Made by a program: the position numbers and the translations under genes. Of a DNA stretch of 64,000 nucleotides, positions 24,107 to 34,616 are shown one piece after another. Every line of letters begins with the position of its first letter. Position 1 is the stretch's first letter. The DNA comes from Voacanga thouarsii. Its lineage: Eukaryota; Streptophyta; Magnoliopsida; Gentianales; Apocynaceae. The stretch is from NCBI GenBank assembly GCA_026120185.1, contig JANUWF010000008.1, forward strand, positions 4,960,001-5,024,000, written 5' to 3'. A model generated the notes under the pieces. The model was given only the letters and a program-made list of their open reading frames with translations. It searched no databases and had not been told where the DNA came from.

Positions 24107-24490
24107 CTAAGACTTTTTGGTGATCTTACCGGAACTCCCTACGACCCCAATAGGTCTTCTAGAACTCTCAACCACTATAAGTCCTACTCTTAGCCTTGCT
24201 CGCCTAACTCGCTCATGACTTTGAGCTATGAACTTTTCTAACCTACTTCTGGGTACCTCAAACTCTAGTTCCTTCGGGTTATTACTATCTGGGGTCAAAT
24301 CCTCTTCATGCACAGGTGAGTTAGGTTCACCCTCAACTACTTCCTCCTCTTCTTTCTAGCTCTCTTGTTCAGGTAACTCTGGTTTAGACTTAAGCTCCAG
24401 ATCAAATGGTGGAGAGGGTACGAGTGGTAGTGTGCTGGGTCCACACAAGAAAGGCCAGTCTCTAACAACTGCTATGGATTTTCTAACCTT
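24107..24490 (-). pseudogene. Element B pre-gag ORF (decayed relative of 30440-30904)
   Basis: The ORF begins where the ATG would be but with AAG (AAG GTT AGA AAA TCC, compare ATG GTT AGG in element C), about 90 bp after the primer site. It reads RDWPFLCGP, SPPFDLELKSKPELPEQES, stop, KEEEEVVEGEPNSPVHEEDL, TPDSNNPKELEFEVP and later VVESSRRPIG, running open to a stop at 24107. EEDLTPDSNNP aligns with IVDLTADSNDPGEID of element C, and ESSRRP with the identical string there. So the acidic DLT-type motif and the SSRRP patch are shared. One in-frame TAG and the lost start make it inactive. Function unknown; see 30440-30904. Confidence 0.6.
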
Positions 24491-24578
24491 CCTACCCACA
24501 AATAAAAACTAGGTTAGTATAGGATTTAAATGATTAAATAAATAATTTCATTAAATATATATGATTTGCCTAAACCTG

Positions 24579-24591
24579 GGCTCTGATACTA
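24579..24591 (-). other. Primer-binding site of element B (tRNA-iMet)
   Basis: On the minus strand TAGTATCAGAGCC (one change from TGGTATCAGAGCC) starts two bases after the LTR end at 24594. It marks the minus orientation of element B and the inner edge of its 5' LTR. Confidence 0.85.
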
Positions 24592-27510
24592 TTTGTAACA
24601 CTCTGCTACCTACGTATTCCAAAAAGGGTAGGGATGTCACCTTGTCGAAAGGACAGGAGAACTTTATATTGAGCTAAATAAATAACTTATCCAATGTAAT
24701 ACTTCAAATAAAACTTAAACATATCATAGCTCAAGTAAAACTTATATAGAGTCTCAAAATAAAGAATGACAGAACATTATCTCTAAGAAAACAACAAAAA
24801 TGTAAAGTACAAGATTTTAAACTCTAGCCCCGACCTTATCAGTAGTGCTTACTACCTGAAAACATGCATAAATAATATGAGAAATAAATTTTCCAGTAAG
24901 TTCTCCATGTGTGAGATTGTTCATTTGAAACAATTTCGTGATATGTATTTTGAAATACCAAAAATGCAATTGCAATAATAATCAATAGTTTTAAACACAA
25001 GAGTGGTGTTTTCAATTTGCATTCTCAATAAATAAATTTATTTCAAGAAAATCAATTACTCAACAATAAAGTAGACTATGAAACCCTGCATTGTAGCCCT
25101 GAGTCATGAAACCTTCATCATGACCCTGTACTGTGAAACTCTACATCAAAGTATAGTGGGTGATCGGCCTATTGGGTGGGTAACTTACCAGTTATCCATT
25201 CTAGAGAAATACAATCCCACTTGGAATTGGTTACTAGCTCAGATTGGCATAACTTCCTACCACAGTCGCCTAATAAAAAATGAGTTCACCTCTTGAAGAT
25301 GGTCGCCTATCGAAAATCTAGCTCGCTCCTTCTTAGACTAGTACTAATAACCTACCCTTATTCAATACTCAGCGATTGTTACCTCAAGGAAACACATTAG
25401 CAGCATAGAGAAATTGAAATAGTGCCAACAAGGCTGGATGCACTTTGTTTAGAGCACTTGGTATAAAAATCATGGGGGTTGCTTTAAAAGGATTTTGTTT
25501 AAAAAGGTGGTATGTAAGTTGGAGTCAAACCAGAAATCTAATCATGCTAAACAGTTTAATACAAAACCTATGTTTCCAATGGCAAAATGTAATACTTGAC
25601 AATACTACAATTGCTATATTTCATAAACAGTTTTAATGTAAGAACTTAACTTGGTATAGCAAATTAGTTTCTTAATCCAAATGGGTGGATCCTTGCCCTT
25701 GACAACTTTCTAAGTCTAAAAGTCATAAGATAAATAAATCACAGTCTACTCCTAATGTTTTAGGAAATAATATTTCTTATATAATTAATTCCCTATTCAC
25801 ATACAACAAGAAAAACATCAAATAAATCGTTGTCCAAACCTTTACTACGTCCCTAAGTGTCAACACATATAATTCTTACATATATAGAAGTATATAAATT
25901 AGTAATAGAGAGTTTCCTTAAAACCTCTTAGTCTGATCCCAAATTCCAGTATTTATCTCACTTCTCTTAAGAGTACAATTCACATGCAAATACCTCAGAT
26001 TAACCTAAATTTTTTTAGAGACTACCAAAACTCATATAGAATAGAATATAAGTGGCCTTGCACAAAAACCAGTCTTTTTTTACACTCAGAAAATTTTGTT
26101 TCGCTGTAGGAGTATTCAACCCAGAACAGACCAGTAGCAAATATAAATTTGTAATTGTTAATTCCCACATCAGAAAATTCTAAAATTTTACAATTAGCAT
26201 CTACACAATAGAGCTATGTTTTCGCTATTTTGAGCTTTCTTAAATTTGAATTTTATATGATCGAAATAATAGCATCAAACCGACTGTTTAACAAAAATAG
26301 GGTACTCGGTCCCTTTAGTTTTTTTCAAAAATTGTTGGGTTTTGTCCATGGTTTTCTTGCATGATTTCTAACATAATACATATTCTAAACATGTTTATAT
26401 TACAATATCAAAAGACCCTACCATAATAAAATCACTTTGCTATTTTATTTTGCCTTAAATCCTACAACTAGCATATTATCACAAAATTTCTAACTTTCAA
26501 GGAAAAAGGGTAAAAGTGCTTTTTTTTTTTTTTATAAAATCTTTTGAAATGTGGTTTTTTTTTCTTTTTTTTTTTTATGTTTAAGCATGTTTAGATGATA
26601 ATCATAAATTTTCAATCAAGGAATACATTTTACAATTTTTAAACCTAAAACCCTATTTTTTTCTTTGTAATGGCAACAACAAGAAAATCAAGAGAAAGAA
26701 ACGACTTTGGTTATTACCTCTTCTTACCACTAATTCAAACAACCTTAGAGGGAAGAATGAGTGTCTCCTAGCCTTCATTACCACCAGGAACGTTAAGGAA
26801 TTGATCCAAAAGTGGTGCTCTAAACTTATGATTTTGTGCAAAAATTCTTCGTAAACAACAAAATAATTAAACTTTGGAAAAAGGGGAGGGGATTACGTGT
26901 ACTAGGGGAGAGAGAGTTTGTGGGACAGCTGCTAGAGATTTTTAGGGCTCAAAAATATGATTTTGATAAACTTTTATAGGTGAATTATATTAGGTTTAGG
27001 AAATAGAAGGAAAAGGAGAAGAATTAAGGAAAATATTATTTTTCTCCAGGTTTTAACTAATAAAAAACTTCCTTTAATTAATTAGCCACAATCCTAGAGG
27101 GTTTGGAGAACTAAGTGGTGGCACAAAGGAGAGGAAATAGGGAAAGAATATTCTCCAATTTTTGTTCCTAAGCATTAAAGGATTATAAATAATAAATCCC
27201 CTTGAAGTTAATTTCCCAAATACACAAATATTGGGGTTTTCCCCTTTTCCTACCCCTAAGTGGTGGCAACTAGGCTTCTAGATCCTAATAATTCCCTCAA
27301 AATATTCTCTTAGCTAGAATAAATATTTAAAATTAAGAAAATTTAATTTCTTTCCAAATAAAATAAAATAAAATAAGAAGTCTTGCTAGTCTAATTTTTA
27401 AATATTTTCTAAAATTAATACATAAGAAAATAAATAAAATAAACATATAATGAATATTTAATAAATATATTACAAATACACAAATGTATTATAGATATAT
27501 ACACATGTAA

Positions 27511-29455
27511 TGTAACACCCCACTACCTAAGCCCAACAGGGCCGGGGATGTCGCTCCGTCCAAAGGACAAGGGGTCTTTATTACTAGGTTACATGAAAAT
27601 AAAATAAAACAAAAGACTTTAAAATTAAATTTATTACAACCCAAAAGATAAATACTGGCACAAATCCAAAATAAATTGTTTGCAACAATCTCTCAAACAA
27701 CACTTAAAGTAAATAGCATGAGTCTTCAAGCACAGGCAACATTCTAGCTAATGATCTCCACAGCAGGATCTTCCTGAAAATATGGCATAAAAGGTGATGA
27801 GATTAAAATCTCAGTAAGCCCGTGTGTGCTTTGAGTGTTTCAGGTAAAATAATTCATGTATGCAAGTTGTAAAAGTTTCAGAAGGAAAAGTGCTGGCAAA
27901 CAATAAATAAATGCTGAAAATAAAGAGTGGTGTTTCGTTTTTCAAACCATACATGTGCACAATAAATACAACCACTCAAATGGGTAGCCATGGGTTGCCA
28001 CACGTTGGGCCCCATGACTAAATAACAGTCAGAATGCCACACTTTGTGCAAGCTGACAAAAGGTAGGTGTACAACCTACCGGGTGAGATACTCCTCCATC
28101 TCTACACCCAAACTTACCGGTTGTCCACTCCGAAACACACAGTCCACATGACTGAAACTTGCTAGCTCGGACCGGCATGACCTACCGGACTGCCGTCCTA
28201 TCCAGGAAGGACTCACCCCTCAGAGGTGGCCACCTACTGAGAGACTTACCCTAACCCTTCAAAGACTAGTCCTGGTGGACTACCCTTATTGAGTACTCAA
28301 CGTTGATTGTTCCCCTTGGGAGAAAATTGATCAAACTTTGCTTTATTTGAAAATAGCAATTAAGGGTTTCCAAAAGTCTAGTCAAGTTGGGTTTTAGAAA
28401 AAGTTTAGATTTGTGTAAAACTGCTTGTTCAATTTTCAAATGATTTGCTTGACTGAAATAAAAAGGAAAAACAGTCCTTAATTGCATTTACAAATAAATG
28501 TCCATATACATTGCATTTGCTCGCCACAATAACTTTTGGTCTTCACAAAACTTCATGCAGGAGCTTACCTGCTTCTTTGCTTGCTCACACTCAAAAGTCT
28601 TCCAAGGCTGACCTAACCCCGCCTGGGGTAAACACAAAACATAAGGTCACATTTAGGCTATACCTGCCTTACATAAATAATTCTTAGCTCAACTAGTTAC
28701 AACCATGATTAACCATGACCTCAATGTCCTAAGCTTTAAGGCTAGATGCTAAAGAATTTTATAAAACAAGTCTAGTTTGATAAGTTAAAATAACTAGGGG
28801 TTCTAAAATAATTGCTAATAAATTATAGACTCAAATAATAATTCTTGAGTGTTATTAATAATAAATAAACTAAGGTTTGAATTTTAAATAATATTAAGTC
28901 CTACATAATTTTAATAAATGATAATTTAAAAATAGCTTTATTATAAATAAATAATAAATTAATTAATTTTTTAATAGATAATAATTAATTAGTAATAAAG
29001 AAAATTAGTAATAAATGAATTTTATTAAATTTTTGTTTAATAAAAATATTAATAGTCTAATTAAATATTCCAATCCAAATCCCCTAGTGTTTCGAATTTT
29101 AAAGGAAAATATAGTAGTAATTCTATTTTTTTTTGTAATAAATTTTGTTAATGAATATAACCTAGAATTAATAAGAAAATAATATCTTATCATGATTTTC
29201 CTAGCTAGAAAAGATTCATGATCACATTCTCCATCATCAAACAATAAACTATTCCATTCATGAACATACACTTGAACTATCTCATACCATCACATGGCCA
29301 AAATCAGTTTTAGAAATAGTTCAGTGTTTGAGTAAAACTGCTTTGAAAATTTTCAAATAATTGGTTTGACTGAATCAAGAAAAGAAACATTCCTTAATTG
29401 CCTTTACCAAATCAGTATTCACATACTTCGTGTTTAGCTTGCCATGGTAAAACTT
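27511..29455 (-). repeat. Left (minus) LTR arm of element C
   Basis: 27511 to about 29303 follows the family-C solo LTR (4214 to about 6110) in the same minus orientation. At 29304 the sequence steps back and repeats the part equivalent to about 5095-5245 of the solo LTR, up to 29455. Thereafter the orientation flips. About 27511-28398 forms the first arm of a large inverted repeat with 29456-30340. Confidence 0.8.
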
Positions 29456-30340
29456 AAAACCCAACTTGACTAGACTTTTGGAAACCCTTAATTGCTATTT
29501 TCAAATAAAGCAAAGTTTGATCAATTTTCTCCCAAGGGGAACAATCTACGTTGAGTACTCAATAAGGGTAGACCACCAGGACTAGTCTTTGAAGGGTTAG
29601 GGTAAGTCTCTCAGTAGGTGGCCACCACTGAGGGGTGAGTCCTTCCTAGATAGGACGCCAGTCCGGTAGGTCATGCCGGTCCGAGCTAGCAAGTTTCAGT
29701 CATGCGGACTGTGTGTTCCGGAGTGGACAACCGGTAAGTTTGGGTGTAGAGATGGAGAAGTATCTCACCCGGTAGGCTGTACACCTACCTTTTGTCAGCT
29801 TGCACAAAGTGTGGCATTCTGACTGTTATTTAGTCATGGGGCCCAACGTGTGGTAACCCATGGCTACCCATTTGAGTGGTTGTATTTATTGTGCACATAT
29901 ATGGTTTGAAAAGCGAAACACCACTCTTTATTTTCAGCATTTATTTATTGCTTGCCAGCACTTTTCCTTATGAAACTTTTACAATTTGCATACATGAATT
30001 ATTTTACCTGAAACACTCAAAGCACACACGGGCTTACTGAGATTTTTATCTCACCACCTTTTATGCCATATTTTCAGGAAGATCCTGCTGTGGAGATCAT
30101 TAGCTAGAATGTTGCTTGTGCTTGAAGACTCATGCTATTTACTTTAAGTGTTGTTTGAGAGATTGTTGCAAACAATTTATTTTGGATTTGTGCCAGTATT
30201 TATCTTTTGGGTTGTAATAAATTTAATTTTAAAGTCTTTTGTTTTATTTTATTTTCATGTAACCTAGTTATGAAGACCCATTGTCCTTTGGACGGGGCGA
30301 CATCCCCGGCCCTGTTGGGCTTAGGTAGTGGGGTGTTACA
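29456..30340 (+). repeat. Right (plus) LTR arm of element C
   Basis: It is the near reverse complement of 27511-28398 (for example CACAGCAGGATCTTCCTGAA at 27757 and its complement near 30080). It begins with AACTTAAAACCCAACTTGAC, mid-LTR, without a U3 end, and finishes in GTGGGGTGTTACA at 30340 directly before the primer site, so it serves as the inner end of the 5' LTR. Confidence 0.85.
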
Positions 30341-30342
30341 AG

Positions 30343-30355
30343 TGGTATCAGAGAC
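30343..30355 (+). other. Primer-binding site of element C (tRNA-iMet)
   Basis: TGGTATCAGAGAC, one base different from the standard TGGTATCAGAGCC, begins two bases after the LTR end at 30340. Confidence 0.88.
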
Positions 30356-30439
30356 TAGGTTTAGGCAAGTATTGATATTATATGTTTTGATTTATTAAGT
30401 TCAAATCTTTTATCTGACCTGTCCTGTTTGTGCTGTAGG

Positions 30440-30904
30440 ATGGTTAGGATGATTAGAACCTCAAGGAAAGGGCAACAATGGCACCCTCCCATTCCTATCT
30501 ACCCGGAGGACTTACCAGTGCCTCAGCCTGCACCCCAGCCAATCATTGCCCTGGATGATAGTAGTGACGATGAGGTCCAGATCATCGAGCCACCTCCAAT
30601 ACCCGTGATCGACTTGGTTACCGACAGTGAGGACGAAGAGATAGACATGGAATATGTTCCCCATCCTCCTAGCCTCATAGTGGACTTGACTGCTGACAGT
30701 AATGACCCAGGGGAGATAGATTATGAATCTCCACCTAGACCTTCCTTTGTAACCCCACCCAATCAAGTTGAGACCGGGGAGAGTTCTAGGAGACCCGGGA
30801 AGGAGCCCATAGATGGGTTCGCAAGTGGGGCAGGGATGGACTTCTCTAGGAATTCTGGGGGGTGGTTGTATGATGCCGACATTGAAGACTCCGATGAGGA
30901 TTAG
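30440..30904 (+). CDS. Pre-gag ORF: acidic proline-rich protein with three SUMO-interaction-like motifs
   Basis: 154 codons from ATG (MVRMIRTSRKGQQW) to TAG, lying between primer site and gag; it is the only intact frame of this kind in the window. Order: short basic N-terminus (residues 1-13), Pro-rich stretch (about 15-35), then three hydrophobic-plus-acidic motifs: IIALDDSSDDE (about 36-46), VIDLVTDSEDEE (about 56-67) and LIVDLTADSND (about 77-88). A patch with ESSRRPGKE and an acidic C-terminus ending DIEDSDED follow. The form [VI][VI]DL[TV].DS.DE is that of SUMO-interacting motifs (family knowledge). No catalytic domain is seen. A separate ORF here is not part of standard Tekay-type elements as I know them. 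Decayed relatives lie at 24107-24490 and 53375-54470. Role unknown; binding SUMOylated host chromatin or capsid proteins is only a hypothesis. Confidence 0.75.
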   Translation: MVRMIRTSRKGQQWHPPIPIYPEDLPVPQPAPQPIIALDDSSDDEVQIIEPPPIPVIDLVTDSEDEEIDMEYVPHPPSLIVDLTADSNDPGEIDYESPPRPSFVTPPNQVETGESSRRPGKEPIDGFASGAGMDFSRNSGGWLYDADIEDSDED

Positions 30905-31175
30905 GGAGGCTAAGTTCTGCTTTGTTTAAGATGTTTTATTTGCAATTTTCAATAAACTCCTATGCTAGGAGTCTATTCACCTGTACTGCTTTATTTCAAA
31001 ATTTATGCAAATAAGAGCACCTAGAGTACTCTGAACTTTGAGAAAAATATATATGTCATTCTTTATGCAAAATTGCATCTAATTTTCTTCCACTTAAAGT
31101 TGAATGTGAATGCATGCTTAATTTGGATATATTTAACTTTGATGCATAAACTCATTACCTGGGGAATGGTTTAGA
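30905..31175 (+). other. Spacer between pre-gag ORF and gag of element C
   Basis: AT-rich and without an ORF. It is the element's own leader between the two coding regions; no promoter or splice signal can be argued from sequence alone. Confidence 0.5.
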
Positions 31176-32296
31176 ATGGCACCCAGACGTCGCGCAACCA
31201 CATCCAGCAGAAGGGTTCCTGAGGCAGAGCCCATGACACCAGAGGTTGATGCAACTCAAATGTCATCACCAAATCAAGGGGATGAGAATGAAATGTGACC
31301 GGAGATGGGATCGGAAGAACCGGTTAGTGTGACTATGACGCAAGCATTCCATAAAATGACAGAGATTCTGCAAAACTTGACTGAGCGGAGGAATCCAAAA
31401 GGGGAAGATGAGGCATTGGAGCGGTTTCTAAAATTTCAACCGCCTATCTTCTTGGGAGAGGCTGAAAAAACCAAAAAGCGGAACAATAGGTGGAACAAAT
31501 GGAGGACATTTTTGCCACACTCCAGTATACCGAAAGACGTATGGTGAAGTTTGTCGCATTCCGACTAAGGGGTCCATCTCGGGCATGGTGGCAAAGGGTT
31601 CAGGATGATTGGGAGATGATTGACCAAGACTAGACGTGGGCTAATTTCGTGGAAGCATTCCGGGCAGAATATATCCCTCAGTGGATAGTCGAGAAGCGAG
31701 AAGACGAGTTTCAGAATATGAAGCAGGGAAGCATGACGGTAGCCCAATACGCAGCGCGGTTCACATAGCTGTCAAAGTATTGCAAGAGGTTGGTGGATAC
31801 TGAACAGAACAGAACAAGGTAATTTGTTAAGGGATTAAGGCAAGAGTTAAGAAAGGCATTAGCACCCTCTTCGTCGACGACTTATTCGGGGGCTGTGGAC
31901 GCAGCCACCCGTATTGAGAATGAAGACCGCAACCGATTAGCTTCCCGACCGTTCGTACCGACAAGACCGCCGCCAAGACCTTTTCAGAGGCAGCAACCTA
32001 ACAAGCGTCCTGCCAACCAGCAATGGCAGAACCGGGGAAAGCAAGCTCGAACAACGCCAGTTGGTCTAGTGCAGAATCTTCCTTTATGCCGGCACTGTGG
32101 AAAAATGGGCCACATTGAGAAGAATTGTTAGTCGAAAGGAGGAGAGCGGAAGTGCTACCACTACAGAGATCCGAGCCATCTATGGAACGCCTGCCCTAAG
32201 CTTCTCCGGATTAGACCGGGGAACCCAGCTCAGAACCCGGGGCCGAATCGAGCCAATACCTCAGGAGCTTCCGGGAGTGGAACGCAGAAGCCGCAA
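31176..32296 (+). pseudogene. Element C gag
   Basis: The start ATG at 31176 (MAPRRRATTSSRRVPEAEP) is supported by the equivalent MAPR start in element B. There is a TGA at 31296, then GEDEALERFLKFQPPIFLGE. A frameshift near 31480 moves the reading two frames on, to VEQMEDIFATLQYTERRMVK, FVAFRLRGPSRAWW, FVEAFRAEYIPQW and MTVAQYAARFT, the retrotransposon gag core. Then comes a Pro/Arg/Gln-rich linker and the zinc knuckle CRHCGKMGHIEKNC (about 32088-32130). A second knuckle CYHYRDPSHLWNACP has one Cys changed to Tyr. At least five in-frame stops (TAG, TAA or TGA) look like single transitions from Gln, Trp or Arg codons. Gag would form the particle. Confidence 0.82.
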
Positions 32297-32773
32297 GTGA
32301 AAGCAAAAGTTTTCGCTCTCAACCGGGAGGAGGTTGGAGCAGATGCAGCGGTAGTGGAAGGTACGCTTGCTATCCAAGGTCGTTCTGTTAATGCATTGAT
32401 AGACCCTGGATCTACCCATTCCTATTTAAATAAGAATTGTGCATATCAATTGGGATGGGATGGAGTAGAACTACCTTTTACCTTGTTAGTAAGTACGCCT
32501 TTGGGGAAAATGGTGCAAGCAGATCGGTATGTGCAGAATTGTAAAGTTGAAGTAAGGAGAGAAAAGTTGGAGGGAGATTTAATAGTCTTAGCTATTGATG
32601 ATTATGATTTGATATTGAGGATGGATTGGTTAGCGAAGCATGGTGCTAGGGTAGATTGTAAGAATAAGTCGGTTCAGTTCATTAGACTAGGGTATGATGT
32701 GTTGGAGTTCAATGGCAAAAAAGTGAAAGAATTGAAGTTTTTGATAGCCGGGGCTAAAGCCCGGAAGTGTTGA
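32297..32773 (+). pseudogene. Element C aspartic protease
   Basis: Open 158 codons, in the same frame as the zinc-knuckle part of gag, so Gag-Pro is one reading. Active-site loop ALIDPGSTHSYLN (D-P-G-S-T, the variant common in Tekay-type elements), followed by PFTLLVSTPLGKM, an AIDDYDLILRMDWLAKHGA box and DVLEFNGKKVKELKFL. It cleaves the precursor in living elements. A frameshift near 32765 separates it from RT: KARK continues as VLRQGCQGYLAYVINKP in another frame, with further stops at NKPND and PPN. Confidence 0.83.
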
Positions 32774-34347
32774 GGCAAGGATGTCAAGGATATTTGGCTT
32801 ATGTGATAAACAAGCCGAATGACTAGTGCACCCTGGAGGATACTGAGGTGGTAAAGGATTTCCCCAACGTATTCCCTGCGGAACTCACTTCTCTACCTCC
32901 CAATTGAGAAGTTGAGTTCACTATTGATCTAGTCCCCGGAGCGAAACCGGTGTCTCAAACTTCGTATCGAATGGCACCGGTGGAGCTGAAAGAATTGAAG
33001 GAGCAACTAGAAGAATTGGTGAGGCAAGGTTATATCAAACCTAGCACGTCACCCTGGGGAGCACCTATGCTACTTGTGAAGAAAAAGGACGGGACTCTAA
33101 GATTGCGTATTGACTACCGAGGCTTGAACAACCTGACTATCAAGAATAAATATCCTCTGCCGTTAATTGACGAGCTGTTCGACCAGTTGCAAGGATATAG
33201 TTGTTACTCCAAACTAGATTTGAGGCAAGGCTACTATCAAGTGAGGATAAAAGAGGAAGATATTCCTAAGACGGCTTTTAATACGAGATATAGTCACTAT
33301 GAGTTTGTAGCGATGCCTTTCGGGGTAACCAATGCACCCGCGGTATTCATGGATTTGATGCATCGAGTGTTCCAACCTTACTTGGAAAAATTCATGGTAG
33401 TCTTCATCGACGACATACTCATATACTCCAAGAGCCCGGAAGACCATGCAGAACATTTGAAGTTGGTACTAGAAAAGCTAAGGGAGCACAAGCTTTACAC
33501 CAAGTTTAGCAATTGCAAGTTTTGGTTGGATAGTGTGGCGTTTCTTGGTCGCGTGGTGACTAAGGAGGGAATCAAAGTAGACCCAACGAAGGTTGAAACC
33601 GTATCAGACTGGAAGCAACCAGAGAACATCACCGAGATTCGAAGCTTTTTGGGTTTGGCTGGCTACTACCGGAGGTTTATTAAGGGATTTTCAACGCTAG
33701 CATCTCCTATGACCCAACTGCTGAGAAAGGACGTGCCCTTTGTGTGGAATGAAAAATGTGAAAAGAGTTTTCAAGAGTTGAAGCGGAAGCTAATGACAGC
33801 GCCTGTGTTGAGTCTACCAGAAGTAGATAAACCTTATGCTCTATATATGGATGCTTCGAAGGAAGGCTTGGGAGCCGTTCTGATGCAAGATAGGAAGGTG
33901 ATCGCCTATGCTTCTCGGAAATTGAAGCCGCACGAAGTCAATTATCCCACGCATGATCTAGAGCTGGCTGCCATTGTGTTCGCATTAAAGAAATGGCGAC
34001 ACTATTTGTATGGGGCAGAATATGAGGTGTTCACTGATCACAAAAGCCTAAAGTACATCTTCACCCAGAAGGACTTGAATTTGAGGCAGCGAAGATGGAT
34101 GGAATTTCTAGAGGAATACCGGTGTCCTATCAACTACCACCCCGGGAAAGCCAACGTCGTTGCTGATGCCCTGAGCCGGAAAGTCAGAATGGCCAGGCTA
34201 AGAGTACAAGACGTTAAAATGGTTCAGGATGTGTTGGATAGAAGGGCAGAAGTGCAAGAAAAGAGGATCATTATTAGCAACCTGAAGTTGACACCAGATC
34301 TAAGGCGGAAAATTGTTGAAGCCCAGCAAAGTAATGCGGAATTTTAG
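32774..34347 (+). pseudogene. Element C reverse transcriptase and RNase H
   Basis: Connector VVKDFPNVFPAELTSLPP and [15 protein letters not shown] lead into an open stretch of 465 codons (32950-34347). RT motifs: [75 protein letters not shown] (catalytic FIDD at 33403-33414), [17 protein letters not shown]. RNase H follows with [48 protein letters not shown] and [11 protein letters not shown]. It is the best-preserved enzyme in the window and all RT catalytic residues are present. It is still cut off upstream by a frameshift and two stops and downstream by a TAG at 34345, so the polyprotein is broken. Confidence 0.9.
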
Positions 34348-34613
34348 CTTTTCAAGGATAAGGAGCTTAAACGGCAAGGCAGTGAGTTCCGATAGGACGG
34401 AGCGGGAGTATTGTACTTTCGAGATCGTTTGTGTGTACCCGAGGAGCACCAGTTGAGGGACAAAATTTTAGAAGAAGCGCATAAGAGCAAGTACGCCATT
34501 CATCCGAGAGAGGTCAAGATGTATCAAGATCTGAAAAAGTCTTATTGGTGGCCTGGGATGAGGCGGAATGTGGTTAAATATGTCTCAACGTGTCTAACCT
34601 GTCAGAAAGCCAA
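34348..34613 (+). pseudogene. Element C integrase N-terminal zinc-binding domain (truncated)
   Basis: VLYFRDRLCVPEEH, EEAHKSKYAIHP, YQDLKKSYWWPGM, VSTCLTCQKAK: the HHCC zinc site is complete (H in EAH, H in IHP, C-x2-C in CLTC). It is in frame with the RT, with TAG at 34345 and TAG near 34393 in between. At 34614 the reading runs into LTR sequence: the catalytic core, C-terminal domain and chromodomain are deleted. The element therefore cannot integrate by itself. Confidence 0.88.
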
Positions 34614-34616
34614 AAT

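Noticed and set aside
33214..33456. Minus-strand ORF opposite the RT of element C
   Set aside because: Shadow frame of a well-supported RT reading on the + strand.
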